Assembly (NCBI GenBank): GCA_963715025.1
Contig: CAVQQQ010000001.1
Span: 62,001-126,000 of the forward strand
DNA length: 64,000 bases
Source of the DNA: DASSJT01 sp963715025
Lineage (GTDB): Bacteria; Actinomycetota; Actinomycetes; Actinomycetales; Dermatophilaceae
Reading direction: 5' to 3'
Position numbers and translations under genes: made by a program. Below the pieces are notes generated by a model. The model had not been told where the DNA came from. It searched no databases and worked only from the letters and a program-made list of their open reading frames with translations. Below are positions 17,570 to 26,623 of the stretch, in pieces. Each line of letters opens with the position of its first letter. The stretch's first letter is position 1.

Positions 17570-18937
17570 ATGGCAGATCTCGATCGCGCGCGACTGGCCT
17601 CCCTGCTGGGAGCCGAGCAGACGGCATACACCAAGAACCACCCGCAGAGCCAGGCCCTGTACGGGCAGGCGACCAGTCTCTTCGGCCGGGTGCCGATGAC
17701 CTGGATGAACATGTGGTCGGGGGGCTTTCCCTTGTACCTGGACCGGGCGAGCGGCAACCGCATCAGCGACGTGGACGGCCACGAGTACATCGACTTCGCG
17801 CTCGGCGACACCGGCGCCATGGCGGGCCACTCCCCCGGCCCGACCGCGCATGCCGTTCACCGGCGGCTGAGCGAGCTCGGCGGCATCACCACGATGCTCC
17901 CCACAGAGGACGCCCAGTGGGTGGGTGCGGAGCTCCAGCGACGTTTCGGTATGCCGCTGTGGAGCTTCACGCTGACCGCGACGGACGCCAACCGGTGGGC
18001 TATCAGGCTGGCGCGGTTGGCAACGGGTAGGCCGAAGGTTCTGGTGTTCGCGTACTGCTACCACGGCTCGGTAGACGAGGCCTTCGCCCTGCCCGGTCCC
18101 GAGGGCAAGACCGAGAGCCGACCGGGAAATGTCGCGCCCCCGGTCGACCTCGACCTGACCACGCGGGCCGTCACCTGGAACGACCTGGACGCCGTCGAGG
18201 CGGCGCTGGCCCACGGCGACGTCGCGGCCATCCTCACCGAGCCAGCCCTCACCAACATCGGCATCGTCCTGCCCGAGCCGGGCTTCCATGAGGGTCTGCG
18301 CGACCTGGCAACGAAGTACGGCGCACTGCTGATGATCGACGAGACCCACACGTTCTCGGCCGGCTGGGGCGGGGCCACCCGCGCCTGGGGCCTGGAGCCG
18401 GACATCTTCGTCATCGGCAAGTCGATCGGCGGCGGGATCCCCTCGGGCGCCTACGGGATCAGCGAGGCCGTCGCCTCTGCCGTCACCCGACACACGCAGG
18501 CCGGCGACGCGGACATCGTCGACGTCGGCGGGGTGGGCGGAACGCTCGCAGGCAACGCGCTCTCGACCGCCGCCATGAGGGCCACCCTGGGCGAGGTCCT
18601 CACGCAGGAGGCCTTCGAGCGGATGACAGCTCTCGCGACACGGTTCACCGAGGGAGTCCAGCAGACTTTGGACGGTCTCGACGTTCCCTGGTCCATCAGC
18701 CAGCTCGGCGCACGCGCCGAGTACCGCTTCGCGCGACCGGCGCCGCGGACGGGCGAGGAGTCGGCCGCTGCGGCGGACGGGGAATTGGATGCCTACATGC
18801 ACCTGGCCATGTGCAACCGAGGCATCCTCATGACGCCCTTCCACAACATGGCCCTCATGTGCCCCACGACCAGCCAAGCCGACGTCGACCGCCACACCGA
18901 GGTGTTCCGCGAGGTGGTGGACGCGCTCTACGGCTGA
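17570..18937 (+). CDS. Class III PLP-dependent aminotransferase, glutamate-1-semialdehyde-mutase-like
   Basis: The 455-residue fold-type I PLP enzyme shows LMIDETHTFSAGWGG (PLP-ring-contacting Asp in DETH) near residues 257-271 and the Schiff-base Lys in FVIGKSIGGGIPSGAYG near 281-297. The N-terminal part WMNMWSGGFPLYLDRASGN is atypical, and no hem genes are near. It probably transaminates an amine or beta-amino acid; calling it HemL would be wrong without other evidence. The ATG at 17570 gives a sensible start; a nearby ATG at 17566 is out of frame. Its end overlaps the convergent potassium-channel gene by 10 bp. Confidence 0.85.
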   Translation: MADLDRARLASLLGAEQTAYTKNHPQSQALYGQATSLFGRVPMTWMNMWSGGFPLYLDRASGNRISDVDGHEYIDFALGDTGAMAGHSPGPTAHAVHRRLSELGGITTMLPTEDAQWVGAELQRRFGMPLWSFTLTATDANRWAIRLARLATGRPKVLVFAYCYHGSVDEAFALPGPEGKTESRPGNVAPPVDLDLTTRAVTWNDLDAVEAALAHGDVAAILTEPALTNIGIVLPEPGFHEGLRDLATKYGALLMIDETHTFSAGWGGATRAWGLEPDIFVIGKSIGGGIPSGAYGISEAVASAVTRHTQAGDADIVDVGGVGGTLAGNALSTAAMRATLGEVLTQEAFERMTALATRFTEGVQQTLDGLDVPWSISQLGARAEYRFARPAPRTGEESAAAADGELDAYMHLAMCNRGILMTPFHNMALMCPTTSQADVDRHTEVFREVVDALYG

Positions 18938-20028
18938 GGGGTTCGCGTCTCGGGGGTCTGGCTCTTCGTGGCTGGCGGCTCCGGACCCACCATCTCGTGC
19001 AGTGCCAGAACCTGCCGCGGGTCGCCGAAGACGATGAGCGTGCTCCCGGGCTCGACGATCATCGTGGCCGGTGGCCTGGGAACGAATGCTCCCTGCCGGG
19101 GCCGTCGCACGGCCAGCAGCTGCGCCCCGGAGCGCCCCGTGACGTCGACCTCGCCGATTGTGCGGCCGGCCAGCGCGGACCCCTCCGGGACGCGCACCTG
19201 CTCGATCCGGTAGTCGATCTCCTCTTCGTGCATCACCACGTCGAGGAACTCCGCGACGTCCGGGTGGAGTGCGAAGGACGCCATGCGGCGACCGCCGATC
19301 AACTGCGGGTTGACCGCGCGCGTGGCCCCGGCCAGGACGAGCTTGGCCTTGGCGTCCACCGTGCGGGCCCGGGCCACGATCACGAGGTCTGGCCGCAGGG
19401 CCCGAGCGGACAGCGTGAGGTAGACCGTGTCAGCGTCCTGTTCCAGGGCGGCGATCATGGCGCGTGCCCTGCCGATGCCTGCCTCCCGGAGCGTGTCGTC
19501 GTCCAGGGCGTCGCCGACGATATGGGGCAGGTCCACGCCGAGGAGGTGCTCCGGATCGCTGTCGATGACGACCACCTCATGACCGGTCGCCTGAAGGTGC
19601 GCCGCTGACGCCCGCCCCACCCGACCGTAGCCGCAGATGATGATGTGCCCGCTCAGGCTGGAGATCCGCTGGTCCATTCGGCGCCTCCCGAGGTATTCGC
19701 GCAGGTGTCCTTCGGTGACCGCTTCCACCAGGATGCCGAGGTTGTAGAGGACGGTGCCGACGCCCAGCAGGATGAGGGCAATCGTGAACACCATTCCGGC
19801 CGTGCTGAGCGGCCGGACCTCGCGGAAGCCGACGGTGGCCACCGTCGTCACGGTCTGGTAAAGGGCCTCCAGGGGCGGGAAGCCCAGCAGCACGTAGCCG
19901 ACCGTGCCGAAGACGCTGACCGCGGCCAGGGCCCCGAGCGCGACCGCGACCCGACGCAGAGCACCCCGCCCGCTGGACACTCCGACCAGCAGGGCCCGGC
20001 GTCGCGCACTGACGCTGGGTTCTGCCAC
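18928..20028 (-). CDS. Two-TM potassium channel with cytoplasmic RCK (TrkA_N/TrkA_C) domain
   Basis: The 366-residue protein has two membrane helices (~residues 25-50 and 80-105) flanking a pore loop with filter-like TTVATVGFREV near 60-70. An RCK domain follows with the Rossmann NAD-binding motif IIICGYGRVGRA near 129-140, and a TrkA_C domain covers about the last 90 residues. This is the MthK/Kch-type layout of ligand-gated K+ channels. TVGF instead of TVGYG in the filter is a variation seen in some bacterial channels and may affect selectivity. The start is the ATG at 20028. Confidence 0.88.
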   Translation of the reverse strand: MAEPSVSARRRALLVGVSSGRGALRRVAVALGALAAVSVFGTVGYVLLGFPPLEALYQTVTTVATVGFREVRPLSTAGMVFTIALILLGVGTVLYNLGILVEAVTEGHLREYLGRRRMDQRISSLSGHIIICGYGRVGRASAAHLQATGHEVVVIDSDPEHLLGVDLPHIVGDALDDDTLREAGIGRARAMIAALEQDADTVYLTLSARALRPDLVIVARARTVDAKAKLVLAGATRAVNPQLIGGRRMASFALHPDVAEFLDVVMHEEEIDYRIEQVRVPEGSALAGRTIGEVDVTGRSGAQLLAVRRPRQGAFVPRPPATMIVEPGSTLIVFGDPRQVLALHEMVGPEPPATKSQTPETRTPQP

Positions 20029-20151
20029 GCGCTCATCCTGCCAGTCGCCGTGCCCTGGTACGGCAGGCCGGTGACAGACCCACCCTGTCGGCGTAGCGTC
20101 GATCGACGGGCCACTTCAGGGTGAAGCGGCCAACGAAAGGAGGGGTGAGAA

Positions 20152-20829
20152 GTGTTCATCCAGATCATCCAGGGCAAGTGCCGCGACGCGGAGCGCCTCT
20201 ACGACCAAATGGACCGCTGGGTCGAGACGATGGCGCCGATGGCCGAGGGCTGGCTCGGAGGCACCTACGGCCTGTCCGAGATGGGCGACTTCCTCGGGAT
20301 CGTCCGGTTCGAGTCGCGCGAGGCCGCGGCCCGCAACTCGGTGCGGCCGGAGCAGGACGCGTGGTGGACCGAGACCAAGGAGTGCTTCGACGGCGACGTG
20401 ACCTTCCACGACTGCGACGACGCGACGATGTTCCTCCAGGGCGGCTCTGACGACGCGCAGTTCGTCCAGGTCATCCAGGGTCGTGTGGCCGACCCGGCGC
20501 GTTTCCGGGACTTCATGTCGCAGCCGATGGACATGCTCCACGAGCAGAGGCCGGACATCATCGGTGGCACCATCGCGATGGAGCCCGATGGGTGGTTCAC
20601 CGAGACCGTGGCGTTCACCAACGAGTCCGCGGCTCGCGAGGGCGAGAAGAAGGAGATGCCCGCGGACGCGGCAGCCGAAATGGCCGAGGCCATGCAGGCC
20701 ATGGGCCCGCTGACCTTCATCGACCTGCACGCCCCCGGATTCGCGTCGCCTTCGAGCAGCCACCTCGCCGGCGCGCCCAGGGGCATGTTCACGCATCCCT
20801 CAGGCACCGAGGGGATGGCACCCGCCTAG
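20152..20829 (+). CDS. Tandem ABM-like (dimeric alpha/beta barrel) protein of unknown function
   Basis: The 225-residue protein starts at GTG 20152 behind AAAGGAGGGG, the strongest Shine-Dalgarno in the neighbourhood. It appears to hold two related ~95-residue units, the first starting MFIQIIQGKCRDAERLYDQM and the second FVQVIQGRVADPARFRDFM. This suggests an internally duplicated antibiotic-biosynthesis-monooxygenase or stress-responsive barrel in which one chain makes a pseudo-dimer. Substrate and catalytic activity are unknown. The tail after residue ~195 is low complexity. Its TAG stop shares the palindrome CTAG with the stop of a degraded gene on the other strand. Confidence 0.8.
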   Translation: MFIQIIQGKCRDAERLYDQMDRWVETMAPMAEGWLGGTYGLSEMGDFLGIVRFESREAAARNSVRPEQDAWWTETKECFDGDVTFHDCDDATMFLQGGSDDAQFVQVIQGRVADPARFRDFMSQPMDMLHEQRPDIIGGTIAMEPDGWFTETVAFTNESAAREGEKKEMPADAAAEMAEAMQAMGPLTFIDLHAPGFASPSSSHLAGAPRGMFTHPSGTEGMAPA

Positions 20830-20913
20830 AGGTCGCTCCGGTACAGGTCGTGCGCGGGACGGAAGCCCAGAGCCCGGCGCGCGGCATACGCTCGAAGACC
20901 ATGAGGTTGGCCA
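20826..20913 (-). pseudogene. Possible 3' remnant of a GNAT acetyltransferase gene
   Basis: Read on the minus strand, 20913-20875 gives ANLMVFER in one frame, and 20900-20826 gives AYAARRALGFRPAHDLYRSD plus Leu and a TAG stop in another. Joined, these resemble the end of GNAT acetyltransferases (ARR..LGFR..H.LY). A one-base shift separates the two frames and nothing recognisable lies upstream, so this looks like a decayed gene fragment. The match is short and the family call tentative. Confidence 0.35.
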
Positions 20914-21058
20914 TGGCCACCGCGGGTCTCCCTCTCCGGCCTCGATCACGTGATAGTCCACCAGCCAAACCGTAGCCAGCCGCTGCGCTCGGGCGTCAGT
21001 GGAAGCCCTGCGACAACGACAGGCATGGGCCCGGGACGCTGAGCAGCGAGAGCACAGA

Positions 21059-21107
21059 ACCGCGGGCCCTGGAGCGATAGGGAGGATCTGCTTCCAGGGC
21101 CCGCGGT
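21059..21107. terminator. 15-bp-stem inverted repeat
   Basis: Arms ACCGCGGGCCCTGGA (21059-21073) and TCCAGGGCCCGCGGT (21093-21107) are perfectly complementary with a 19-nt loop. It sits between convergent genes and could terminate transcription from the ABM-like gene. Confidence 0.55.
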
Positions 21108-21336
21108 GAGAGGCCGGTACTCGGGCATGCATCCGGCCTTCAGGGCTCGGGTCAGCCCTGCTGGGCCCCAGCGCTCAATGCAGAGATCGTGCTGCCGGGG
21201 CGCTTCAAGTGGACCCCGAAACCCCCAGGCCTGCGCATGACAAACGTCACGAAGAGCGCCCACAAACGTCATGGCGCCACGGGTCAGACGGGCTGTCGAG
21301 CTGCCTCGGCTCGGCCCGCGGGACGCCCGGACAAGG

Positions 21337-21378
21337 AGCGGCCCCCGGGAGACATGCCTCCGCCTCCCGGGGACCGCT
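21337..21378. terminator. Terminator-like hairpin after the S53 peptidase gene
   Basis: Arms AGCGGCCCCCGGGAG (21337-21351) and CTCCCGGGGACCGCT (21364-21378) pair except at one position. It begins 12 bp beyond the peptidase stop on the transcribed strand. Confidence 0.65.
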
Positions 21379-21389
21379 AGGTGCCGTGC

Positions 21390-23336
21390 TCAGCCCAGGG
21401 CGGCCACCGCGTCGAGCCACGCCTGCCCGCTCGGCGAGCCGACGCCGGTGACGTCGTCGTAGTTCGGCCGCACGTGGATCGTCAGCACTGAGTCGTAGTC
21501 GAACCACCGGGTCGTGTAGGAGTAGCCGTCGGTGTCGTCGACCCCGTTGACATAGTCGGCGCGGACGGCGCCGGGATAGGTCCCGAGGTCCGCCTTGGTG
21601 ATGTCATACGAGACCGCTCGGGCCGCGTACAGCGCCGGGTTGGCCAGGCCGTAGGCGTGCTTGGCCTTCTGCTCGACGAGGGCGAACATTCCCGCATAGA
21701 GCGGCGAGGACAGGCTGGTGCCGCCAATCCGGTACTCGGAGTACGCGTCATGGCCGTCCGGGAAGCGCTGGGTCTGCCCGACAAGCATGCCGGTGGTCGG
21801 GTCGCCCAGAGCTGACACGTCAGGCACCGCGCGCATGGCCGCCCCACCGTAGGTCTTGGAGATCTCGTCGGGCACGATGCCCGCCTGGTAGGTCGGTTGG
21901 GCGAACAAGCGCGACGTGCCGCCGCCACTGCCGTACTGGTAGCTGGGCGGGTTCCACGACGTCGTGCTCTTGTCCAGGGGTGCTGCGACCCGTCTCCCAG
22001 CCGAGCTCGAAGAGCCGCGCGTTGTCACGTGTGATGCCCATCGAGGTGCCACCCACGGCGGTCACCCACGGGCTGGACGCCGGCCAGTCAGGAGTCGGCC
22101 TCGCACCGGTGACGCCTCGGGTCTCGTCGCCGTTGTCACCGGAGGAGAAGAAGAGCGAGATGCCCTCGGCCGCCGCCTGGATCTGCGTGTCGACTTGCGG
22201 CTTGATGTAGCCGAGAGGCAGGGCCTCGCCGCCGTAGCCATAGGAGTTGGACACGATGTCGGCGTAGTGGTTGTCGACCACCCGGTTCATGATCGCGTCC
22301 ATGTCGCGGTAGTTGTTCGGGGCGCCGATGTACACCAGGTCGGCTCCGGGGGCCATGGTGTGCACGGCCTCGATGTCCAGGGTCTCCTCACCCGACCAGC
22401 CCTGGGGGTCCTGCACGGGGTTGGGCGGGAAGTTGTAGATCCCCGGCGGGACGACCTGGGTGAAGTGGCCCTTGATGGAGGGCAGGCCGTGCAGCTGGGA
22501 GTAGGTCTCCACGTCCTTTTCGATGGTCGGGGACGCGTAGGCGTCGATGACGCCTACGGTGACCCCGGCACCCGTGAGCCCGGAGTGGATCGCGTCGGAC
22601 ATGCCGTACGCACCCTGAAGCTGAGCGCCGGCATAACCACAGGGCGCGAAGGCGGTGGGGCTGGAGGGCAGCTTCGTCCCGTCGTTGGTCGCTGTGTTCT
22701 GGACGGTCTTCTCGCCCCAGTAGGCGGAGCACGGCGTCGCGTTGACGAATGCGGCCGGCGGCGGCGTGGTGTGGTGAACGGCGAGGGTCTGTGACTCATC
22801 CAGACCGATCACGCCCTGGACGTTGAGCGCAGATGGAACGTGCAGGGCGCTCGTGTTCGACCGGACCGTCCTGCCCTGCAGCGAGTACTCCGCGAAGGAG
22901 GTCCCGAAGGCCTTGCCCGCCTGGCTCAGCGTGCCGGTGGCCTCGACGTACTTGTGGTTCGCGGGCAGCGCGCCGACGGTGAAACCCTGGCTCGTCAGCC
23001 AGCCGGACACGCCGCTGACATCGGTGGACGTGGGCGAGTACTTCGCGCGGAACTGCGCCGGAGTCAGAAACTCGCCGAAATGCGCATTGCCTGGGGTCGA
23101 GACGTCAGCGGCATAGGTGGCCGCCGCGTCGCCCCCGCGGTAGTCCAGGTAAACCCGGAAGGTGACCGATGCGGAGCTGTTGGCACTGGAGACGCGGTTG
23201 GCGGCTGTGGCCAGGAGGGCACGCTGCCCGGCAGGGAGTGCGTGCCGCTCGGGGCAGCGATCGCAGCACCGCCGGTGGCGGTGATGACCGCGCCTACCGC
23301 GAGGGCGGCCAAGGCGGAACGAGGCAGAACTGACAC
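21390..23336 (-). pseudogene. Secreted S53 (sedolisin/kumamolisin) peptidase, broken by two frameshifts
   Basis: Three overlapping frames together make one S53 pro-peptidase. GTG 23336, behind AGGAGG, encodes a signal peptide (MSVLPRSALAALAVGAVITA, cleavage near AIAA/PSG). Near 23211, apparently by loss of one base in TGG(G)CC, the pro-kumamolisin activation domain and most of the catalytic domain continue in a second frame, with catalytic Glu and Asp in GEETLDIEAVHTMAPGA and the oxyanion Asp in FSSGDNGD. At 21977-21980 an extra base in a four-C run shifts to a third frame carrying the nucleophile Ser in GGTSLSSPLYAG and the C-terminal Ca-binding region. Both shifts are in short homopolymers, so sequencing error is as likely as real decay. 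Intact, it would be an acid-active secreted endopeptidase of ~645 residues. Confidence 0.85.
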
Positions 23337-23565
23337 AAGACCTCCTGAGCAATTGGGAAGCCACCGCTCTCGTGGAGTGGTGGCAGGCCCCGTCAGTCCA
23401 TCCTCCGGCTGGCACTACCGGGCCTGACATATGTCATGACTTTCATGACGGTCCGGCGACGGTGTACACGAGGCCGAGGTATGCCGTGGAGTCGCCTCCG
23501 TGGCCGGCTCCCTACGACCGGGCCCAGTGAGCGGTCGGCGCCCGGTGGCGCGAGCGCCGGAGCGA

Positions 23566-25560
23566 TCAGACGCGCGGCGTGGCGAGAAGCCGCTCTCGGC
23601 CGCTGCCCACGACGGTCAGCGGCAGGAGTGTCTTGCCGGTGGGGCCGATCTCGATCTCGGTGCCCATCTGCGGGCACACCCCGCAGTCGAAGCATGGGGT
23701 CCAGCGGCAGTCCTCGACCTCCTCCTCGGAGAGCGCGTCCTGCCAGTCCTCCCACAGCCAGTCCTTGTCGAGCCCGGAGTCGAGGTGGTCCCAGGGCAGC
23801 ACTTCGCTCTCCGCACGCTCGCGGGTGGTGTACCACGCGATGTCCACCGGCTGGTCGGCCAGCGCTGCGTCGGCGCACGCCATCCAGCGCTCATAGGAGA
23901 AGTGCTCGCTCCACCCGTCGAACCGGCCGCCGTCGCGCCACACCGCCTCGATGACCCGGCCGATCCGCCGGTCACCGCGGGAAAGCAACCCCTCGACGAT
24001 GCCCGGCTTCCCGTCGTGGTAGCGGAAGCCAATCGACGAACCGTAGCGGCGGTCCGACCGGATGGCCTCGCGCAGCTTCGCAAGCCGCTCGTCGGTCTCC
24101 TCGACGCCGAGCTGTGCGCACCACTGGAACGGCGTGTGCGGCTTGGGCACGAAACCGCCGATCGACACCGTGCACCGGATGTCCCGCCTCCCGCTGACCT
24201 GACGACCGGTCTCGATGACCCGCTTCGCGAGCTCGGCGATCTGGAGCACGTCATCGTCGGTCTCGGTGGGCAGCCCGCACATGAAGTAGAGCTTCACCTG
24301 CCGCCAGCCGGCGCCGTAGGCGGCGGCCACGGTGTTGATGAGGTCTTCCTCGGTGACCATCTTGTTGATCACCTTGCGGATCCGCTCCGAGCCACCCTCG
24401 GGCGCGAAGGTCAGGCCCGACCGCCGGCCGTTTCGGGTCAGCTCGTTGGCCAGATCGATGTTGAAGGCGTCGACGCGCGTCGAGGGTAGCGACAGGCCGG
24501 TCTGCGTCCCCTCGTAGCGGTCGGCCAGTCCCTTGGTGATGTCGGCGATCTCCGAGTGGTCGGCCGACGACAGCGAGAGCAGTCCGACTTCCTCGAAGCC
24601 CGTGGCCGCGAGGCCGCGCTCGACCATCTCCCCGATGCCCGTGATCGACCGCTCGCGTACTGGCCGCGTGATCATCCCCGCCTGGCAGAACCGGCACCCG
24701 CGCGTGCACCCACGGAAGATCTCCACTGACATTCGCTCATGCACCGACTCCGCGAGCGGCACGAGCGGCTGCTTGGGGTAGGGCCAGGCGTCGAGGTCCA
24801 TGACGGTGTGCTTCGACACCCGCCATGGCACACCTGGAGCCTCCGGCGAGGGCGCCACCCGCTGGATGCGCCCATCGGGCAGGTAGCTCACCTCGTAAAA
24901 GGCGGGCACATAGACGCCGCCCGTGCGCGCAAGGCGCAGGAGGAGCTCGCGGCGACCACCCGGCATACCCTCGGCCTTCCAGCCGATGAGGAGGTCGGTG
25001 GCAGCGAGAACCGCCTCCTCGCCGTCCCCGATGATCGCGGCGTCGATGAAGTCGGCGATGGGCTCGGGGTTGAACGCGGCGTGGCCGCCGGCGATCACCA
25101 GCGGGTCGTCGTCGGTGCGGTCGGCCGCGTGGAGCGGGATGCCCGCCAGGTCGAGCGCGGTGAGCAGATTGGTGTAGCCGAGCTCGGTCGAGAGCGAGAC
25201 CCCGAGGATGTCGAAGTCGCGGACGCTGCGGTGGCTGTCGACGGTGAACTGCGGCAGCCCCGCCTCGCGGAGTCGAGCCTCCATGTCCGGCCACACGGCA
25301 TACGTGCGCTCGGCCAGGGCGTCGGGGCGTTCGTTGAGCACTTCGTAGAGGATCATCACGCCCTGGTTGGGCAGCCCGACCTCGTACGCGTCGGGGTACA
25401 TGAGGGACCAGCGGGCTGTGAGCTCCTGCCCGTCGGCGCCATATCCACCGCAGTGCCAGTCCTTGACAGTCGAGTTCAGCTCGCCGCCGACGTACTGGAT
25501 CGGCTTGCTGACCTGCTCGAGCAGCGGCTCGAGGGCAGGAAAGATCGACGCTCCGGACAT
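23566..25560 (-). CDS. TIGR03960 B12-binding-domain radical SAM protein
   Basis: The 664-residue protein has an N-terminal cobalamin-binding-like domain (~residues 60-200), a radical SAM core with the cluster motif CTRGCRFC (C-x3-C-x2-C) near residue 285, and a C-terminal Cys cluster CFDCGVC near 632-638 that may bind another metal centre. The TIGR03960 family is usually adjacent to or fused with TIGR03936 proteins such as 16660-17436; the reaction is unproven. The ATG at 25560 is used; a GTG two codons earlier is an alternative. No Shine-Dalgarno is obvious. Confidence 0.9.
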   Translation of the reverse strand: MSGASIFPALEPLLEQVSKPIQYVGGELNSTVKDWHCGGYGADGQELTARWSLMYPDAYEVGLPNQGVMILYEVLNERPDALAERTYAVWPDMEARLREAGLPQFTVDSHRSVRDFDILGVSLSTELGYTNLLTALDLAGIPLHAADRTDDDPLVIAGGHAAFNPEPIADFIDAAIIGDGEEAVLAATDLLIGWKAEGMPGGRRELLLRLARTGGVYVPAFYEVSYLPDGRIQRVAPSPEAPGVPWRVSKHTVMDLDAWPYPKQPLVPLAESVHERMSVEIFRGCTRGCRFCQAGMITRPVRERSITGIGEMVERGLAATGFEEVGLLSLSSADHSEIADITKGLADRYEGTQTGLSLPSTRVDAFNIDLANELTRNGRRSGLTFAPEGGSERIRKVINKMVTEEDLINTVAAAYGAGWRQVKLYFMCGLPTETDDDVLQIAELAKRVIETGRQVSGRRDIRCTVSIGGFVPKPHTPFQWCAQLGVEETDERLAKLREAIRSDRRYGSSIGFRYHDGKPGIVEGLLSRGDRRIGRVIEAVWRDGGRFDGWSEHFSYERWMACADAALADQPVDIAWYTTRERAESEVLPWDHLDSGLDKDWLWEDWQDALSEEEVEDCRWTPCFDCGVCPQMGTEIEIGPTGKTLLPLTVVGSGRERLLATPRV

Positions 25561-25722
25561 GGCCACAAGGGTAACCGCGCCCTCGCCGTCGCCGGAAAAG
25601 GGCGCAGGCGGCGCACGGTGGCGGCGCACAGGGGCGGCCGATGCTGGCGGTCACTCGCCTAGCGGACACTGCTACAGCTCACGACGAGCACAGCTCACAG
25701 CGAGCACGGCTACGGTCCGCCC

Positions 25723-26610
25723 ATGCGAATCTTCCGAGCTGGCCGGCGCGGGTGGGTCCAAGGCGCGCGCGCCGTCGGCATGGTGGCTGCTCTGCTGGCC
25801 CTCGGTGGCATCGGCGTCGCGACGACCGTCGGATGGGGAGGGGCGGGGCTGGGCGGCACTGGTTCCCAGCGGCCGGCTACGATCCGGGCCCCGGCCAGCA
25901 CTTCCGCCACTCCGTCCACCCGATCTGCGACGTCCTCACCCGCGCCCCAGGGCCAGCTGGTGGTGGCCCTGGGCGACTCGGTGACCGCGGGCTCGGCATG
26001 TGACTGCACGCCGTTTCCGGAGCGGTATGCCTTCGCCCTCACCGCCCGCGGCCCGGCGAGCGTGCAGGCCGCCAACCTCGGGCAGGCCGGGCTGACGACC
26101 AACGGCCTGGTGGATCAGCTGGGCGGGCGCAGCACCCGCGAGACGCTCTCTGGCGCCGCCCGGGTGGTTGTCACGATCGGCGCCAACGACCTGCTGCCCC
26201 TGATCGAACGGCGCGCCGCATCGGGATGCGACGCGTCCTGCTCCCAGCCAGCAGTGGACCAGATGAGCGAGGGCCTCACCAGGGCGCTGGCCCGCGTCCG
26301 ATCGGAGGACCCAGCCCTCCAGTTGCTGCTCGTGACCACCTACTGGAACGTCTTCGAGGACGGCGACGTGGCCGACGCCCTGAGGGGCCCGGGATTTGCC
26401 GACTGGAGCGACGGGGTCACGAAGGCGGCGAATGCCGCCATCTGCCGCGACGCCGCCGCGGCGTCGGCGACCTGCGTCGACCTCTACACGCCGTTCGTGG
26501 GCAGCGACGGCCAGCACAACCCCACCTCGCTCCTGGCTGACGACGGTGACCACCCGAATGCCGCCGGTCACGCGGTCATCGCCGCAGCGCTGCTGAGGGC
26601 GACGCCGTAG
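25723..26610 (+). CDS. Exported SGNH/GDSL hydrolase
   Basis: The 295-residue protein has an Arg-rich N-terminus and one hydrophobic segment (VGMVAALLALGGIGVATTVG, residues ~18-37) acting as signal or anchor. A Ser/Thr/Pro-rich linker leads into an SGNH hydrolase: block I VVALGDSVTAGS near 84-95 (nucleophile Ser), block III TIGANDLLP near 150-158, and block V DGDHPNAAGH near 272-281 (catalytic Asp and His). Such enzymes de-esterify lipids or glycans outside the cell; the substrate is unknown. It ends 13 bp before the convergent esterase gene, also exported. Confidence 0.88.
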   Translation: MRIFRAGRRGWVQGARAVGMVAALLALGGIGVATTVGWGGAGLGGTGSQRPATIRAPASTSATPSTRSATSSPAPQGQLVVALGDSVTAGSACDCTPFPERYAFALTARGPASVQAANLGQAGLTTNGLVDQLGGRSTRETLSGAARVVVTIGANDLLPLIERRAASGCDASCSQPAVDQMSEGLTRALARVRSEDPALQLLLVTTYWNVFEDGDVADALRGPGFADWSDGVTKAANAAICRDAAAASATCVDLYTPFVGSDGQHNPTSLLADDGDHPNAAGHAVIAAALLRATP

Positions 26611-26623
26611 GGCACACCACCCG

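Larger units (their letters stand above)
20830..21389. other. Gene-poor interval with two hairpins between convergent genes
   Basis: Apart from the possible acetyltransferase remnant at its left end, I see no gene. It contains two terminator-like inverted repeats (21059-21107 and 21337-21378), one copy of the dispersed CGGCATAC motif (20882), and a short direct repeat ACAAACGTCA (near 21240 and 21262). Confidence 0.6.

Noticed and set aside
17570..18937. Naming the class III aminotransferase hemL
   Set aside because: Fold and PLP motifs fit, but there is no hem context and the N-terminus differs, so only the family is given.
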